Below are positions 26,987 through 38,663 of a DNA stretch of 64,000 nucleotides, piece by piece. Source of the stretch: Fredericiella sp963839515. Lineage in GTDB: Bacteria > Chloroflexota > Anaerolineae > Caldilineales > Caldilineaceae. The stretch is taken from positions 1-64,000 of the forward strand of contig CAWIVN010000016.1 in NCBI GenBank assembly GCA_963839515.1. Reading direction: 5' to 3'. The position numbers and the translations under genes are program-made. The notes under the pieces are model-generated. The model ran no database searches. It saw only the letters and a program-made list of their open reading frames with translations, and was not told the origin of the DNA. Positions within the stretch are counted from its first letter, which is position 1. Each line of letters opens with the position of its first letter.

Positions 26987-27658
26987 ATGATGGATATGCC
27001 CCTCTTTCCGCTCAAGAATGTAGTGCTGTTCCCTGGCATGGTGTTGCCCCTGCACATCTTCGAACTGCGCTATCGCGAGATGATCAATCGTTGCGTCGAC
27101 GAGCGTATTCCGTTTGGCGTAGTGTTGATCGACCAAGGTCAAGAAGTGGGCGTTAGCGCTCAACCGCACATGATTGGTACGGCTGCCCGGATTGTACGCG
27201 TAGAGCGACTGGACGACGGCTGCATGAACATTACCACCGTCGGTACACAACGTTTCCGTATCCTCGAGCTAAAGCATAACCAAAGCTACCTGGCCGGCAC
27301 CGTGTGCCAGTTCCCAGTCGTAAATGGTGCAACCAAGCTCGCCGGCGAACTGGCGCAACGGGTTCGTCCGCAAGTGATGGATTACGTGGAGCTGTTGTCA
27401 AAGGCAAGCAACACGAATCTGCGCCTGGATCGATTGCCCGAAGACCCGCTGACCTTGGCATTTATGATTGCGATTGCGCTGCAAGTCAAGGCAGAAGACA
27501 AGCAGAAGGTGCTGGAGCAGCAGGGGATTCCAGAGATTTTGTCCATGGAGAGTCGCTTGATCAGCCGTGAGACAAAACTGCTGGAGTTCATGATGGAAAC
27601 ACAGCAGGAAGTGCTGTCGATGAACAGCGGCCCGACAGGGTATGTGTTTCCAAATTGA
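26987..27658 (+). CDS. Lon N-terminal domain (LON substrate-binding) protein
   Basis: 223 residues from ATG 26987; an in-frame ATG at 26921 would add 22 non-conserved residues. The sequence PLFPLKNVVLFPGMVLPLHIFE(L)RYREM is the LON N-domain signature, without any AAA or protease part, so it is a stand-alone substrate-binding domain of the kind widespread in bacteria. It probably recognises damaged or specific proteins; partner unknown. Confidence 0.92.
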   Translation: MMDMPLFPLKNVVLFPGMVLPLHIFELRYREMINRCVDERIPFGVVLIDQGQEVGVSAQPHMIGTAARIVRVERLDDGCMNITTVGTQRFRILELKHNQSYLAGTVCQFPVVNGATKLAGELAQRVRPQVMDYVELLSKASNTNLRLDRLPEDPLTLAFMIAIALQVKAEDKQKVLEQQGIPEILSMESRLISRETKLLEFMMETQQEVLSMNSGPTGYVFPN

Positions 27659-27723
27659 GCTGGTTTGACCCAGGTTGAGCTGGTCTAGTTCGATGAACTA
27701 TGGCCCCTTCAGGGGACGCAAAT

Positions 27724-27752
27724 TTGCTATCTCCTTACCAGGGTGTTATACT
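27724..27752 (+). promoter_or_regulatory. Promoter of tRNA-Val
   Basis: TTGCTA, 17-bp spacer, TATACT; the predicted start is about 7 bases before the tRNA. No second promoter is apparent between the tRNA and the T-box leader. Confidence 0.65.
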
Positions 27753-27765
27753 TTGGCACAGTTGC

Positions 27766-27840
<75 letters not shown>

Positions 27841-27857
27841 TACCCTTGCTAGATTGA

Positions 27858-28115
27858 AAGCGTCGAACAGGACAGCGACGGACAGTTCTACTTCTTCAGA
27901 GAGCGATGGCCAGTGGCTGCGAGCCGTTGCAGAAGCGCTGTTTCGTAGACCCCCTGCGAGCGGGTATGAGAATGGTGCGTAACATTGCCTGCGTATCATA
28001 CCCCGGTCCGCCCCGTTATCGGCGCCACAAGCGGCCTGTTCACGTGCTGGTTAAGGACGGGCAAGATGGGTGGAACCACGAGCGAAAGCTTCGTCCCATG
28101 GGACGAAGCTTTTTT
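27858..28115 (+). promoter_or_regulatory. T-box riboswitch leader with terminator
   Basis: The 3' part holds the T-box core GGGTGGAACCACG (28068-28080), followed by an intrinsic terminator (12-bp stem 28085-28096/28101-28112 plus T6). GGACG at 28055 can pair with CGTCC at 28092 to form the competing antiterminator. Upstream, a Stem I can be drawn: GACAGCG 27871/CGCTGTT 27936 and CTTCT 27891/AGAAG 27931, enclosing CAGAGAGCG and a GATGG...GAGCC region as in known Stem I tips. The bulge UGGA predicts a tRNA with discriminator U (for example Gly, Cys or Thr). The specifier codon could not be placed with confidence. It should let the M20 peptidase be transcribed when that tRNA is uncharged. Confidence 0.85.
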
Positions 28116-28140
28116 GTATTCGTGAAGGAACCGATGGGAC

Positions 28141-29304
28141 ATGGTGATGACGGCTGATTTTGTCGGGCAGAGGCAACAAATAATCGACCTTTGTATCCAG
28201 ATCCAGCAGATCTCGGCGCCGACGGGCATGGAGGGTGAACGGGCACGCTGGGTGGCGGATTGGCTGCGCCGCTGTGGCTACACGGACGTCGTTCTGGACG
28301 ATTTCGCCAATGTCTATGCCTGTCTGCCGGGCGAGCGGCGGCAGCCTGCGTTGCTGGTCAGCGCACATACGGATACAGTGTTCCCGACAGGCACCGATCT
28401 GGCAGTGCGCTTTGACGAATACCAGCGTCGCATCTATGGGCCGGGGTTAGGCGACAACTCGACGGGTGTGGCGGCGATGTTGTGGCTGGCGGGGCAGCTG
28501 CGCCACCAACCATCTCCACTGGTGGATACTTGGTTCGTGGCCAACAGCGGCGAGGAAGGCAACGGCAACCTGCGCGGCATGCGCGCCGCCATCGATCGGC
28601 TGCAGTCTACAGTGGGTGCGGCGATCGTGATCGAGGGTATGGGATTGCCGCGTGTCGTAAGCCGCGCCCTTGGCTCCCGGCGCTATCGCATTGGCGTCAG
28701 TGCACCAGGGGGACACAGCTGGAGTGATTTTGGGGCTGCCAGCGCCGTGCACGTCCTGGTGAACCTGGCGGCGGAGTTGACCCGGCTGCATCCACCGGCC
28801 GCGCCGCGCACGACCTTTAACGTAGGCGTGATGACAGGCGGCACGTCCGTCAATACGATCGCACAGACGGCCGAGCTGGAGTTGGATCTGCGCAGCGAGG
28901 AGCCGGGAGCACTGGACGCGTTGGTGACGCAGGTACAACATATCGTGCAGCGCTATCAGACGCCACGCTGGCGGCAGGCCGGGGTTATTGTCAACGCCGA
29001 GTTGATTGGCGACCGGCCGGCCGGCGGCATAGCCGACGATCACCCGCTTGTCCAGGCTGCGGTCCAGTCACTCGTGGCGGTGGGAGTGCAGCCGCAGACG
29101 GCCAACCGCATCAGCAGCACCGACGCCAACGTACCATTGAGTAGAGGCATTCCGGCCGTGTGCATCGGCATTACCGACGGCGGCAACGCCCACCGGCTCG
29201 ACGAGTGGATCACGCCGGAACTGCTGCCAAAGGGAATGCAGCATTTGATGAGCTTGACGCAGTGGGCGGCGCGGTGGCTGACCTCCACTGCCCAATCACT
29301 CTAG
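28141..29304 (+). CDS. M20-family metallopeptidase/deacylase
   Basis: 387 residues. Metal ligands are in VSAHTDTVF (His, Asp), GLGDNSTG (Asp), ANSGEEGNGN (catalytic Glu and ligand) and GITDGGNAH (His), with a central dimerisation domain (about 190-295, SAPGGHSWSDFG). Family members hydrolyse peptides, N-acyl amino acids or amino-acid carbamoyl compounds. The T-box leader directly upstream ties expression to shortage of one amino acid, so the enzyme likely releases amino acids from peptides or conjugates. Confidence 0.93.
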   Translation: MVMTADFVGQRQQIIDLCIQIQQISAPTGMEGERARWVADWLRRCGYTDVVLDDFANVYACLPGERRQPALLVSAHTDTVFPTGTDLAVRFDEYQRRIYGPGLGDNSTGVAAMLWLAGQLRHQPSPLVDTWFVANSGEEGNGNLRGMRAAIDRLQSTVGAAIVIEGMGLPRVVSRALGSRRYRIGVSAPGGHSWSDFGAASAVHVLVNLAAELTRLHPPAAPRTTFNVGVMTGGTSVNTIAQTAELELDLRSEEPGALDALVTQVQHIVQRYQTPRWRQAGVIVNAELIGDRPAGGIADDHPLVQAAVQSLVAVGVQPQTANRISSTDANVPLSRGIPAVCIGITDGGNAHRLDEWITPELLPKGMQHLMSLTQWAARWLTSTAQSL

Positions 29305-29699
29305 CGGATGACCTTTGCAAGCCATTCGCCGAAGTGATCGATGAAGCTGATTGCCGGTATGCCTCGTTCCGTCCAAGGAATTGGCATAGAGTCGACCGGG
29401 TGCTGGTCAGGGTACTCGGCGTTGCGTTGATCGAGCAGTTCGCAGGCAAGCGGGACGCCGGCACGGCACAGAACGTATTCGGCCCAAACAGCCTGTTTCT
29501 GCTTGACGACGAAGGACTGTCTATCGCCGTTGATCTGGCGGCCCCAAACACGAATACCGTAGCGCCGCAGCAGTTTTTCCACTCGATAACCGTTGTATGC
29601 GGACGTCCTGTAGTAGTAAAAGCGGTGCATTCGGCCATGCTGGAGGCGAGCAAAGATCTCTTCGATCGGACTTATGATGTCAATATAGGGTAGTGACAT
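29301..29699 (-). CDS. Conserved-looking hypothetical protein
   Basis: 132 residues, opposite to and overlapping by 4 bases the end of the M20 gene. Rich in Tyr/Arg at the N-terminus (MHRFYYYRTSAYNGYRVEK), then VWGRQI and a C-terminal segment FIDHFGEWLAKVIR. Composition and codon use look coding. No motif recognised; a small nuclease or binding protein cannot be excluded. Confidence 0.6.
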   Translation of the reverse strand: MSLPYIDIISPIEEIFARLQHGRMHRFYYYRTSAYNGYRVEKLLRRYGIRVWGRQINGDRQSFVVKQKQAVWAEYVLCRAGVPLACELLDQRNAEYPDQHPVDSMPIPWTERGIPAISFIDHFGEWLAKVIR

Positions 29700-29990
29700 A
29701 GTCGCACCATTTGAAAAGGAGACAGAACGGATGTTCTATAAATTGTAAAGCCAAATCGCGAGCTAGTCAACTGGCCATAGGAAGGAACCGGGGTACATCT
29801 CTGATTACGGGCGCCGTGGGACCATATGGGCACGAGGCCGGTCGGCAGCATTCTGGCTGGTGCAGCGAGGGTCGTTCCACTGGAACTCATGTCCGCCCTC
29901 ACCCTAAGCGTGAGATACGCCCTGGCATTGTGACCAAAAAAAGAAACTCACCATCGCCGTTTGGGGGCTTGGAGACCCGAGAGCCGTCAC
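29700..29990. other. Intergenic region without a recognisable gene
   Basis: The only notable item is a strong ribosome-site-like AAAAGGAGA before a five-codon frame (ATG at 29731 to TAA at 29748), which may be chance. No tRNA, riboswitch or promoter pattern was recognised. Confidence 0.5.
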
Positions 29991-30362
29991 ATGGAAGCTT
30001 CAAACTCGTCGATCAATATTGCCACGATCTTGCTCGTCGGCATGATTGTAGTAGGGTTTCTGTCATTAGTTACGCTTGCCATCTATTTCTTTGGGGGCGA
30101 AAGCCCGCTTGAGCGTAATGCTCTTGGCCGGATTGAGGCAGCCCGCAATGCGGCTGATGTTTTGCTCGAACAGAGGCGGTTCAGCCGTGCTCGCTTCACT
30201 TTTTGGGTCGGTGTGATTGGGATAGTGATAGCAGCCTTATTTGTTGCTTCGCCGGACGACATGATGAATGCAACTGTATCGTTTGTGGATGCGCTCTTGG
30301 TTGCCGTTGGCAAGGTCAGGAGCGCAATGGACATGTTGGTGCAGCAGTTGAGATCCGGATAA
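29991..30362 (+). CDS. Small membrane protein with two to three helices
   Basis: 123 residues from ATG 29991. Membrane helices at about 8-35 (IATILLVGMIVVGFLSLVTLAIYFF) and 68-88 (FWVGVIGIVIAALFVAS), with a possible third amphipathic helix near 98-118. Its TAA overlaps the next start (TAATG), so it is translationally coupled to the glycosyltransferase. No family recognised. Confidence 0.7.
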   Translation: MEASNSSINIATILLVGMIVVGFLSLVTLAIYFFGGESPLERNALGRIEAARNAADVLLEQRRFSRARFTFWVGVIGIVIAALFVASPDDMMNATVSFVDALLVAVGKVRSAMDMLVQQLRSG

Positions 30363-31504
30363 TGAATGCAAGTATTTTGATTCTCCATGCGTCAGTGGGA
30401 ACAGGTCATAAGACGGCTGCAGAAGCGCTTGAACATGCGTTCAAGCAGCGCGGCGCCGATCGCGTTTGGGTGCAGGATACGCTCGACTATGGCTCGGGGT
30501 TGTTTCGCCGGCTCTATGCCAACTTGTACATCGACTTGTCGGAGAAAACGCCGGAATTGTGGGGCTTCGCCTACCACGAGTCGAATCGCGATCAGAGCCG
30601 GTTCGAGCGTCAACTGCGCCAGTTGTACAGCCGTATCGGCGTTTACAAGGTGGACGAACTGAACCATTTGCGACCGGACGCCATTTTGTGCACGCACTTT
30701 CTGCCGATCGATGCCGCCATCAACTCGTTGGCTCCCGCCGGGCTCAAGGCGCCCGTCTTTTGCGTGGTGACGGACTATGTCGGCCATCCCTTTTGGGCCC
30801 ACCCGGGCATTGCCGGAACGTTTGTGGGCAACGGAATGACGGCGGATATGCTGGTCAGCCATGGCGTGCCGCGCAGCAACTTGCATGTGACGGGAATACC
30901 GGTCAATCCGGACATTGCGCTGCCCAAGAATGTCACGGCGATACGCGAGCAGAGACTGCTGGGCAGGGGCCCCGTGATCACGCTGATTGGCAGCGGCATC
31001 GACGACGACAAGGTGCGCCTGATGGCCGAGGGTATCCTCCAGCGGGAGGTTGCCGGCACGTTGTGTATTGTGGCCGGGCGTAACTACACGCTGCAGCAGA
31101 ACCTGGTGGGCCTGCACGGCAACGCGCGGCTCGCAGTGCGCGTGTTGGGTTTCATTGATTACCTGGATGACCTTATCGCCGCAAGCGACCTGGTCATTAC
31201 GAAATCGGGCGGTCTGATTACGAGTGAGGTGATGGCGCGCGGCACGCCCCTGTTGGTGACCGAACCTATCCGTGGACAAGAGGAGTTCAACGCGGATTAT
31301 ATGGTCACGGCAGGTGTTGGCGTGCAAGCGCGTTTGACTGACTCGGTACCCTATATGGTGGAGTCGTTGATGACTGATGCGCCCCGCCTGGCGCGCATGC
31401 GACAGAACGCCATGTTGCACGGCAAGCCAAAGGCGGCGCTGGATGTCGCAGACATTGTATTGAATGCTATCAACTCGGCCCAGTTAATCAGGCCTGGCAG
31501 GTAA
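30362..31504 (+). CDS. Diacylglycerol-type glycosyltransferase (MGDG synthase family, GT28)
   Basis: 380 residues from ATG 30362. N-terminal MGDG-synthase domain starts ILILHASVGTGHKTAAEAL; the C-terminal GT-B half carries the nucleotide-sugar site KSGGLITSEVMARGTPLL. Family members transfer glucose or galactose to diacylglycerol to make membrane glycolipids at the cytoplasmic face. Glycolipid synthesis fits a Chloroflexota host. Coupled to the preceding small membrane protein. Confidence 0.9.
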   Translation: MNASILILHASVGTGHKTAAEALEHAFKQRGADRVWVQDTLDYGSGLFRRLYANLYIDLSEKTPELWGFAYHESNRDQSRFERQLRQLYSRIGVYKVDELNHLRPDAILCTHFLPIDAAINSLAPAGLKAPVFCVVTDYVGHPFWAHPGIAGTFVGNGMTADMLVSHGVPRSNLHVTGIPVNPDIALPKNVTAIREQRLLGRGPVITLIGSGIDDDKVRLMAEGILQREVAGTLCIVAGRNYTLQQNLVGLHGNARLAVRVLGFIDYLDDLIAASDLVITKSGGLITSEVMARGTPLLVTEPIRGQEEFNADYMVTAGVGVQARLTDSVPYMVESLMTDAPRLARMRQNAMLHGKPKAALDVADIVLNAINSAQLIRPGR

Positions 31505-31547
31505 GCCCGGTAACTGAGCCCAGTCACTAGACAACGAGGAGTCAAGA

Positions 31548-33389
31548 ATGAGTGGCAACAACAAGGATTCCGACAAGGGTTCCGATAAGGACCAACTCTA
31601 TAAGCTGCGTCACAGTGCTGCGCACGTGATGGCGCAGGCGGTGCTGGAACTCTATCCGGAGGCAAAGATCGCGATCGGCCCTCCCATCGATACGGGCTTC
31701 TACTACGACTTCGATCTCGGTCGCGATGCACATGGTAAGCCGATCAGCTTTACGCCCGAGGATTTGGAGGCGATCGAGAAGCGGATGCGCCAGATTATCG
31801 GCGGCAAGCATGTGTTTCAGTATCGTCAAGTGAGCGCCGGTGACGCGCGCGAACTGTTTGCAGATCAGCCATATAAGCTGGAACTGATCGCCGGCCTGGA
31901 AAAGGGCAGCATCGACGAGTACGGCAACGAGGTACAGGAAAAACCCGTCATCAGCACGTATCGACAAGACACGTTTGAGGATCTGTGCCGCGGGCCGCAC
32001 GTCGAGCATACGGGCCAAATCCCGCCGGACAGCTTCAAGCTGATGACGGTAGCCGGCGCGTACTGGCGTGGCGACGAGGCCAACCCTATGCTCCAACGCA
32101 TCTACGGCACGGCCTGGCGCAACAAGAAAGAGCTCAACGAGTATCTACAGATGCTCGAAGAGGCCAAGAAGCGCGACCACCGCAAGCTGGGCCGCGAACT
32201 GGAGCTCTTTATCTTTGACGAGGAGATTGGACCGGGTCTGCCGCTTTGGCTGCCCAACGGCGGCGTCATCATTTCCGAGTTGGAGAGGCTGGCGGAGGAG
32301 ACGGAGTTACGCGCGGGCTACCAACGCGTGCGTTCGCCGCATCTGTCGAAGGAGGACTTGTTCCTGCGCTCGGGGCATTTGCCTTACTACGCCGAGAGCA
32401 TGTACCCCCCGATGGAATTGGAGGGTGTGCGCTACTATGTCAAGCCGATGAACTGCCCGTTCCACCACAAAATCTTTGCCGCCAAATCGCGCAGTTACCG
32501 CGACTTGCCCGTGCGGTTGGCGGAGTACGGAACGTGCTACCGCTACGAGAAGAGTGGCGAGCTGTTTGGGCTCATGCGCGTGCGGTCGATGCAGATGAAC
32601 GACGCGCATATCTACTGCAGCGAAGAACAGTTCGAACAGGAGTTCATGGGCGTCATCGCCTTGTACCGCTACTACTTTGACCTCTTTGGCATCGATCGCT
32701 TCGTAATGCGGTTGAGCACGCACCATCCCAAGGGCCTGGGCAAGAAGTATGTCGACAACCAGCGCCTATGGCTGAAGACGGAGGACATGGTGCGGCGGGC
32801 CATGGACAACGGCGATGTACCGTATGTCGAGGTGCCGGACGAAGCGGCGTTCTATGGACCAAAGATCGACGTGCAGATCTGGAGTGCCATCGGGCGCGAG
32901 TTCACGCTGGCGACGAACCAGGTGGACTTTGCCGTGCCGCCGCGTTTTGACCTGGTCTTCACGAACCGCGAGGGCAAGGAGGAAACGCCGCTGTGCATCC
33001 ATCGCGCGCCGTTGAGCACGCACGAGCGCATGATCGGCTTTCTGATCGAGCACTATGCGGGTGCGTTCCCCGTGTGGCTGGCCCCAGAGCAGGCACGCGT
33101 GATTCCAATCACGAGTGATCATAACGACTACGCCATGCAGTTGGCGTTGCAGTTAAAGGAGATAGGCGTGCGCGCCGAAGCGGACTTGAGCGCCGAGCGT
33201 ATGAACGCCAAGATTCGCAATGCGCAGTTGATGAAGGTCCCGTACATGCTGGTGGTGGGCGATGCCGAACAGGCGAACCACACGCTGGCGTTACGCAAGC
33301 GCGACGGCACGCGCATCAACGACATGTCCGTGGGTGCTTTCATGGAGATGGTGCGGCAAAAGATCGCGACGCGGGCGGCGGAGCTGTAG
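31548..33389 (+). CDS. thrS: Threonyl-tRNA synthetase
   Basis: 613 residues. Order: editing domain and SAD (about 20-210, with LRHSAAHVMAQAV and TFEDLCRGPHVEHTG), class II catalytic core (about 225-515: GYQRVRSPHL, KPMNCPFHH with a zinc Cys, YRYEKSGELFGLMRVR as motif 2, IHRAPLSTHERMIG as motif 3) and anticodon-binding domain (about 520-613). The N-terminal TGS domain is absent; only a 15-residue Lys/Asp-rich lead remains. Charges tRNA-Thr. Editing His-x(3)-His (HSAAH) is intact. Confidence 0.97.
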   Translation: MSGNNKDSDKGSDKDQLYKLRHSAAHVMAQAVLELYPEAKIAIGPPIDTGFYYDFDLGRDAHGKPISFTPEDLEAIEKRMRQIIGGKHVFQYRQVSAGDARELFADQPYKLELIAGLEKGSIDEYGNEVQEKPVISTYRQDTFEDLCRGPHVEHTGQIPPDSFKLMTVAGAYWRGDEANPMLQRIYGTAWRNKKELNEYLQMLEEAKKRDHRKLGRELELFIFDEEIGPGLPLWLPNGGVIISELERLAEETELRAGYQRVRSPHLSKEDLFLRSGHLPYYAESMYPPMELEGVRYYVKPMNCPFHHKIFAAKSRSYRDLPVRLAEYGTCYRYEKSGELFGLMRVRSMQMNDAHIYCSEEQFEQEFMGVIALYRYYFDLFGIDRFVMRLSTHHPKGLGKKYVDNQRLWLKTEDMVRRAMDNGDVPYVEVPDEAAFYGPKIDVQIWSAIGREFTLATNQVDFAVPPRFDLVFTNREGKEETPLCIHRAPLSTHERMIGFLIEHYAGAFPVWLAPEQARVIPITSDHNDYAMQLALQLKEIGVRAEADLSAERMNAKIRNAQLMKVPYMLVVGDAEQANHTLALRKRDGTRINDMSVGAFMEMVRQKIATRAAEL

Positions 33390-33405
33390 ACGAGTAACCT
33401 GTAGC

Positions 33406-33433
33406 GGCACGGGGTTCGACAGGGCCCCGTGCC
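33406..33433 (+). terminator. Hairpin after thrS
   Basis: Perfect 9-bp stem GGCACGGGG/CCCCGTGCC with a 10-base loop, 17 bases after the thrS stop. There is no T-run, so termination is inferred from position. Confidence 0.5.
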
Positions 33434-33465
33434 CATACTGCACACCTGAAAATTTCGGCAGGAAC

Positions 33466-33494
33466 TTGACGCGGCGAGCGGCAAATGATATACT
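33466..33494 (+). promoter_or_regulatory. Promoter of infC
   Basis: TTGACG, 17-bp spacer, TATACT; predicts a leader of about 105 bases before the infC ATT start. Confidence 0.75.
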
Positions 33495-33605
33495 ACGGCC
33501 TTGAACTCCGTAGACAGCAATCTAGAGTTATGGTAGATTCGAGATGTGGGGTGCGCTTGGCTGCTTGGGATGGCCGAGCGACAATGATTTAAGGAGAGAA
33601 CACCT

Positions 33606-34151
33606 ATTACCCGGAGAGATTTCCCCAGACCGTCCGTTGCGGACACCACCCGGATCAATTCCGAGATCCGCGCAAATAGCGTGCGCGTGGTCGATGTGTC
33701 AGGCCAACAGCTTGGCATTTTGTCGATTCGGGATGCGCTAGCGATTGCCACCGAAAAGCAATTGGATCTTGTGGAAGTGGCGCCTAACGCCAATCCACCG
33801 GTCTGTCGCTTGATGGACTATGGCAAGTATTTGTATGAGAAGCAGAAGCGAGAGCGCGAGTCGCGCAAAGCGCAGAAGCAGATCGAGGTCAAAGAGCTGC
33901 GGTTGCGGCCCAAGACAGACGACCATGACATACAGGTCGTTATGAACAAGATCCGCAAGTTTGTCGAAGAGGGCGCCAAGGTGCGCGTCCGTATTCGCTT
34001 CCGTGGCCGTGAGATGCAGCATCCCGAAGTGGCGCGTGCCCTCTTGGAACGTGTGTCCAAGGATGTTGCCGACGTGACTATTGTTGAGTCGATGCCCTTG
34101 TTGGACGGCAGCAGCATGGTCATGGTGTTGGCGCCTGCGCACGCCTCGTAG
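33606..34151 (+). CDS. infC: Translation initiation factor IF-3 (ATT start codon)
   Basis: 181 residues if read from ATT 33606. AAGGAG ends nine bases before this ATT, and the reading from it (ITRRDFPRPSVADTTRINSE) leads directly into the conserved IF-3 N-domain INSEIRANSVRVVDVSG. The first ATG-type start (GTG 33681) would remove that domain start. ATT is the known rare start of infC in E. coli, where IF-3 represses its own non-canonical start. C-domain: ELRLRPKTDDHD, then RFRGREMQHPE. IF-3 keeps ribosomal subunits apart and checks initiator codon pairing. rpmI and rplT do not follow here. Confidence 0.93.
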   Translation: MTRRDFPRPSVADTTRINSEIRANSVRVVDVSGQQLGILSIRDALAIATEKQLDLVEVAPNANPPVCRLMDYGKYLYEKQKRERESRKAQKQIEVKELRLRPKTDDHDIQVVMNKIRKFVEEGAKVRVRIRFRGREMQHPEVARALLERVSKDVADVTIVESMPLLDGSSMVMVLAPAHAS

Positions 34152-34212
34152 GTGGAATGTGGGCGCAACCGGACTTCTTTCGTGGTGAGCCATACCGATT
34201 TAGCGTAACTGC

Positions 34213-34238
34213 AGGCCGGCGCATTCCGCCGGCCTTTT
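34213..34238 (+). terminator. Rho-independent terminator after infC
   Basis: AGGCCGGCG-CATTC-CGCCGGCCT followed by TTT. Perfect 9-bp stem, 60 bases after infC and just before the convergent kinase gene. Confidence 0.85.
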
Positions 34239-34261
34239 GCATTGGCCACGACGGGCAGCTA

Positions 34262-37492
<3,231 letters not shown>

Positions 37493-37573
37493 AGGGACGG
37501 ATTATAACATTACGGAACGGAAAAGTCACTGGTGTATTGTAGTATTTCCCTGACTGTGAACGTCGGCGTGTTC

Positions 37574-37602
37574 TTTGCAGATCGCAGGAACCAGAGTATA
37601 AT
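37574..37602 (+). promoter_or_regulatory. Promoter of the receiver gene
   Basis: TTTGCA, 17-bp spacer, TATAAT, about 90 bases before the receiver start at 37699. The divergent kinase has its own TATAAT at 37501-37506 on the other strand. Confidence 0.65.
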
Positions 37603-37698
37603 CGAGCTGTAAGCATTTCGTAGGGACAGGGCCGCGCCGAGAAATACCTTCGATGATTTTCCGGGGCGGTTTCGTGCAAGCCCGTGGAGCACAGGCTG

Positions 37699-38148
37699 AT
37701 GGCTGACGTGCAGACTCCGCGTCCGGCGCCCGAGTTACTGGTGCTCGTAGCTGAGGACAATCCCCAAAACCAAAAAATTATTGTTCGCATGGTGCATAGC
37801 TTTGGCTGCCGTGTGGATGCGGTTGCCAACGGCTTGGAGGTGGTCGAAGCCGTGCAGCGTCGCCGTTATGACGTCGTACTCATGGACATTCGCATGCCCG
37901 ACATGAATGGCTTAGACGCCACGCGCTTGATTCGCCAGCAGTTGCCTCTCGATCAGCAGCCGCGTATTTACGCGCTGACAGCGGGTATAGGGCCCGACGA
38001 GCGTCAAGCCTGTTACGACGTAGGGATGGACGGGTTTTTGGCCAAACCCCTCGTGCTGGAACAGCTGGCGTTATTGTTCTCCGGGCCGCCCAACCGTGGC
38101 ACAGAGACGAACGGGAATTTGCGCGACGAGTATATCGGCAACAAATAA
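37699..38148 (+). CDS. Stand-alone response regulator receiver protein
   Basis: 149 residues from ATG 37699 (GTG 37684 possible). A single REC domain: VLVAEDNPQNQKI acidic pair, phospho-acceptor Asp in VLMDIRMPDMNGLDATRLIR, Thr/Lys switch residues in ALTAG and AKPL. There is no output domain, as in CheY-like or phosphorelay shuttle proteins. Strong resemblance to the second receiver of the divergent hybrid kinase (DVQMPELNGLDATRRIR) suggests they arose by duplication and work together. Its last codons lie inside a long perfect hairpin. Confidence 0.92.
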   Translation: MADVQTPRPAPELLVLVAEDNPQNQKIIVRMVHSFGCRVDAVANGLEVVEAVQRRRYDVVLMDIRMPDMNGLDATRLIRQQLPLDQQPRIYALTAGIGPDERQACYDVGMDGFLAKPLVLEQLALLFSGPPNRGTETNGNLRDEYIGNK

Positions 38149-38186
38149 GCACTAGTCGATCTTGCGACTAGTGCTTATTTGTTGCC
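38137..38186. terminator. 22-bp perfect inverted repeat covering the receiver stop codon
   Basis: GGCAACAAATAAGCACTAGT plus CG on the left arm (38137-38158), loop ATCTTG, and its exact complement at 38165-38186. It includes the stop codon TAA of the receiver gene and lies 17 bases from the 3' end of the convergent tRNA-Gln. Probably a bidirectional terminator; the length and perfection are unusual for one. Confidence 0.7.
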
Positions 38187-38202
38187 AGCTTGCGCTGGAA
38201 AT

Positions 38203-38277
<75 letters not shown>

Positions 38278-38300
38278 ACGCATCGGCTTAGCGAGGATGG

Positions 38301-38329
38301 ATTGTACCTGTAGACAGGTAATTTCGCAA
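38301..38329 (-). promoter_or_regulatory. Promoter of tRNA-Gln
   Basis: Minus strand TTGCGA, 17-bp spacer, TACAAT, about 24 bases before the tRNA and after the gltX end. Confidence 0.65.
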
Positions 38330-38363
38330 ATTCCTGGCCGGTGTATCTGGACTTATCTCCCGG

Positions 38364-38663
38364 CTAGACGGCGGCCGCGGCGTAGGCCTTTAGCGCGGCC
38401 TGTGCCCCTTGGACGCGCCGTATGGTTTCGGCCCGGCCCAGTACGACCATGCTCTCGAAGAGCGGCGGCGAGACGGTCTTGCCCGTGATGGCCACACGGA
38501 AGGGCGTGAAGAAGCTGCCCACCTTGATGTCCATAGCTTCGGCCGCCGCGCGGAACGCCTCTTCTAACTTGTGGAGCGTAAATGGCTCCACCATCTGCAG
38601 CAGACTGATACCTTGATCCAACACGTCGATGCTGATTGCCGGCGTCAGCTTCTTGCCGATCAA
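38364..38663 (-). CDS. gltX: Glutamyl-tRNA synthetase, C-terminal part (frame broken)
   Basis: About 99 residues in the -1 frame relative to the preceding gltX segment. The segment IGKKLTPAISIDVLDQGI to the end is the anticodon-binding C-terminal region of GluRS, including FFTPFRVAITGKTVSPPLFES, a strong family motif. It has no plausible own start (only a TTG at 38663). It should be joined to the 38660-39868 part; the break lies at about 38660-38675, where one base seems to be missing (GCGTCTTG read instead of GCG-nTC-TTG). Confidence 0.88.
   Translation of the reverse strand: MIGKKLTPAISIDVLDQGISLLQMVEPFTLHKLEEAFRAAAEAMDIKVGSFFTPFRVAITGKTVSPPLFESMVVLGRAETIRRVQGAQAALKAYAAAAV

Noticed and set aside
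29731..29748. Five-codon frame with strong ribosome site as a leader peptide
   Set aside because: Too short to support, no attenuator structure follows, and it is more than 240 bases from the next gene.
34152..34261. rpmI/rplT after infC
   Set aside because: Only a terminator is present before the convergent kinase gene; no L35 or L20 frame can be found.
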